In this document: piece by piece, positions 62,073 through 64,000 of the stretch
Layout: every line of letters starts with the position of its first letter
Position numbering within the stretch: the stretch's first letter is position 1
Assembly: GCA_019614645.1 (NCBI GenBank)
Contig: JABWDB010000003.1
Location: 16,143,001 to 16,207,000 of the forward strand
Direction of reading: 5' to 3'
Length of the DNA: 64,000 bases
Source: Stratiolaelaps scimitus
Lineage: Eukaryota; Arthropoda; Arachnida; Mesostigmata; Laelapidae
Notes under the pieces: generated by a model
What the model was told of the DNA's origin: nothing
Seen by the model: only the letters and a program-made list of their open reading frames with translations
Database searches by the model: none
Program-made: the position numbers and the translations under genes

Positions 62073-62408
62073 CTAGCAGAAGGCTGAACGCTGAAGGACA
62101 AATGTCAATGTTTCATTGTCGCTGTAATTCTCTCTCTCGTATTTTGTGTAGATCGTGACAGTTACATTGTTTGCTGGCTCATTCGATTTGAAGACAACTC
62201 CGCAGGACGTATCACTATCACTAAGTAAATGTGCATATTGCAATGCCTCAATATCTCTATAAGAGAGGTCCATGCTATTTTGTATTTGATACGATTCGAA
62301 GGAATCAATGTATCGCGTACGAGAAAATGCATACGTATCGTGCGGTGGTCCATAGTGAAATGTCACACAGAAAAAAGAAGTATAATAATAATTATCAATA
62401 CCACATGA
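62073..62408 (-). CDS. Terminal exon of a secreted four-Cys glycoprotein, possibly lipocalin-like
   Basis: CACATTACTTGTTGCAG is a strong minus-strand acceptor (AG at 62410-62409). From 62408 a phase-0 frame runs 111 codons to TAG. It has Cys at about residues 2, 14, 69 and 111 (the last residue), three N-glycosylation sequons (NVT, NYS, NET) and alternating polar/hydrophobic strands, e.g. SFFCVTFHYG, ESYQIQNSMDL, SDSDTSCGVVF and NVTVTIYTKYE. Four Cys, a C-terminal Cys, and a YxxxN...SD..sCxV pattern recall tick and mite salivary lipocalins, but that resemblance is from memory and weak. Earlier exons, including the signal peptide, should lie above 62408, perhaps outside the window. Confidence 0.42.
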   Translation of the reverse strand, partial: SCGIDNYYYTSFFCVTFHYGPPHDTYAFSRTRYIDSFESYQIQNSMDLSYRDIEALQYAHLLSDSDTSCGVVFKSNEPANNVTVTIYTKYERENYSDNETLTFVLQRSAFC

Positions 62409-62962
62409 CTGCAACAAGTAATGTGCACACAGTAATGATTGTTTGATAGCAACAAACAGTAACCCATTGACACTTAGTCTCGTCCCGCTTCGCAGACGTG
62501 CGATACACACCAGCATGAGCCTGCTACAAACGCTGCCAGCCGACATGGGGACTGCATTTCCAGCTCTTTCGGACCGCTTAACCACACCGTTCGTTCGAAT
62601 GGTCCACTAACAGCACGCACACTTGTTTATATATAGGTAGTACTTGTACCAAGGCGACGGTCACCACAACCACCGCGACCATCGTGGCCGTGACGAGCGA
62701 CTGGGCACAGCAGACCCCGTTCTACACCTGTATACAATGTGTGTGTGCGTGTGTGTGCGTCTATGTGGTCAACAACTCGTAGCGCGTGTAGGGAAGCACG
62801 GAAATATTATTTTCTTTTGTACACCAACAACTTCACACGCTCCTGGAAGCCTAGCGATAGGTAGGACTCAATGAGCCTACTTTGCTTGTTTGCTCCGATA
62901 CTGGGCGGCATTTCCGAGCCGTACTGTTGCGAGCTGTTTGGTTGCCGTCTTATAAGCGACAG

Positions 62963-63116
62963 CTCTGAAGTCTCGCCAACCTCTTCTATTCAGAACGGTT
63001 GTGTAGAGTTTGCCGACACGAGGGAGGAAGGCGTATCCGATTTCGTGAAGGAGTCGGCTTTCCAATTCCTCAGGCAACAATTCCTGTCGCCGAGCAAGCC
63101 GAGACAAGCCAAGCAG
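62963..63116 (+). CDS. Candidate internal coding exon, plus strand
   Basis: After GTCTTATAAGCGACAG (acceptor, AG at 62961-62962) the frame encodes a Ser/Glu-rich segment containing EFADTREEGVSDFVKESAF and LRQQFLSPSKPRQAKQ, ending at AAGCAG|GTACGAG (63116). It enters in phase 2 and leaves in phase 0. Composition resembles the 379-codon exon and it lies on the same strand 43 kb downstream, so it could belong to the same transcript, but exon phases show that at least one other exon would be needed between them. An alternative start is ATG 62871. Confidence 0.33.
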
Positions 63117-64000
63117 GTACGAGCTGCATCCAGCAATGGCAAGGCTCGGCCAGAGTGTGAGCTCCGTCTACTTCGTACACTTCCTCTGCCGGCGTCAGAG
63201 ATCCTAAGCTTTTCGTGTACTCTGGCGTACAGGGGAACGTGTAACGAACGAGGCAATGCAATGCAAAGAAATACTGGGTAAAGCAGTTCTAAGTTACCAC
63301 CCAGGATGTTCTGCCAAGTAAGGCCTTCCTGTCGGGTGGGCCGTCTCGGGTACAGGGTGCAGGGTTTGTCAAGCAGATCCAGGCAAACGGTCACAGAGAG
63401 AGAGAGCGAGAGAGAGAGAGTAGCAGTGATACCGGCGGCTGACTAGCGTGTTCGTGCGAAGCTCTACACAAATCTGCATATACAAACTGGATACTGTTAT
63501 CATACATTAATATCATCAACTTCTGTAGAGGACGATATGTCAAACAGGCGCAAGCAGCAGCAGCACCAGCAGCAGGAGCAGGAAATGAAAAAGTGGAACA
63601 TGACAGACTTCATCCATTCGTCTTCTTCATCTGAAATTGCTCGAAGGACTTCGTCGCACCCGAAACGAAGCAGTCATTCTTTTTGTGGCCCCTGTATGTC
63701 TATCTACGCACATGTACACATTTATGTCTAGCAACAAAGTCTAGCGAGAAAGCGGACACAGACCGTAAAATAGCAAGAGTCATAGAGGTGACGGCCGTGG
63801 CAAGTGGGGGAGAGGCCAGGAAAAGAATCATCACATCAAACATTTAATAACGTCAACACTGAGCTAAATTGCATCCCCGGAGGCGTGCGCTGTTCGCGCT
63901 TTCGCTCTCGGCGCCGGCGGAGCGAAGCCCGGCGGAGAGCTGGCGAACGAACAAACAAACGACTGCTCTGGTGGCAAAGCCAGCTGCCTCCCTGCGTCGT

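Noticed and set aside
1..64000. CRISPR arrays, operons, bacterial-type promoters, rRNA genes
   Set aside because: No regularly spaced repeats, no compact gene runs and no rRNA-like conserved blocks were seen; the sequence is eukaryotic in character.

Overview
This is eukaryotic nuclear DNA with arthropod-like character. Genes are interrupted, the donors and acceptors look like GT..AG introns, and the gaps between exons are long and low in coding content. Long (TA)n microsatellites are scattered throughout. GC-rich, CpG-containing islands carry CAG/CAA/GGC triplet runs and GA/CT runs. There is an irritans-type mariner element and remnants of a second mariner-like family. A parasitiform mite or tick is my best guess, but that is inference only: no single gene fixes the species, and no search was possible. 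There are no operons, ribosome binding sites, rRNA genes or CRISPR arrays.

The best supported gene piece is one long plus-strand coding exon at 19091-20227. It encodes 379 residues, starts after an in-frame stop and ends at a strong phase-0 donor. It is the serine-rich N-terminal exon of an unidentified, probably large protein. It lies at the downstream end of a GC-rich island (about 12.8-20.7 kb) that looks like a promoter, alternative-leader and first-intron zone, with several strong plus-strand donors. A second GC-rich island at 27.6-30.0 kb contains a strong minus-strand donor (28138) and may be the 5' end of a minus-strand gene. Smaller GC-rich patches lie near 8.2-9.9 kb and 35.3-37.4 kb.

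The other coding calls are single exons, judged from an open frame, splice-site quality, matching phase and protein-like composition. Plus-strand candidates are at 8277-8459, 10224-10289, 10958-11283, 45390-45456, 46576-46809, 47227-47466, 47999-48070 and 62963-63116. Minus-strand candidates are at 6457-6759 (C-terminal membrane exon), 11620-11760 (signal-peptide exon, perhaps joined to an exon near 10954-11199), 22727-22963, 37066-37461, 37975-38456, 42404-42740, 49411-49643 (membrane exon), 61408-61614 and 62073-62408. The last is a terminal exon of a secreted, glycosylated, four-cysteine protein that somewhat resembles tick/mite lipocalins. I cannot join these into full gene models.

Mobile and repeat content: a 900-bp internally deleted mariner with both terminal inverted repeats (43279-44178); two related mariner-like remnants on the minus strand (about 48320-48830 and 50390-50990); a foldback element with arms of about 94 bp (40457-40834); two back-to-back near-perfect hairpins (35228-35317); a hairpin with TA-rich loop (31462-31531); tRNA-like SINE candidates; and a 51-52 bp dispersed repeat present at 4719 and 56178.

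Nothing here forms a recognisable multi-gene system. The most unusual items are the twin hairpins, the foldback element, the mariner deletion derivative and the possible secreted-peptide gene near 11-11.8 kb.
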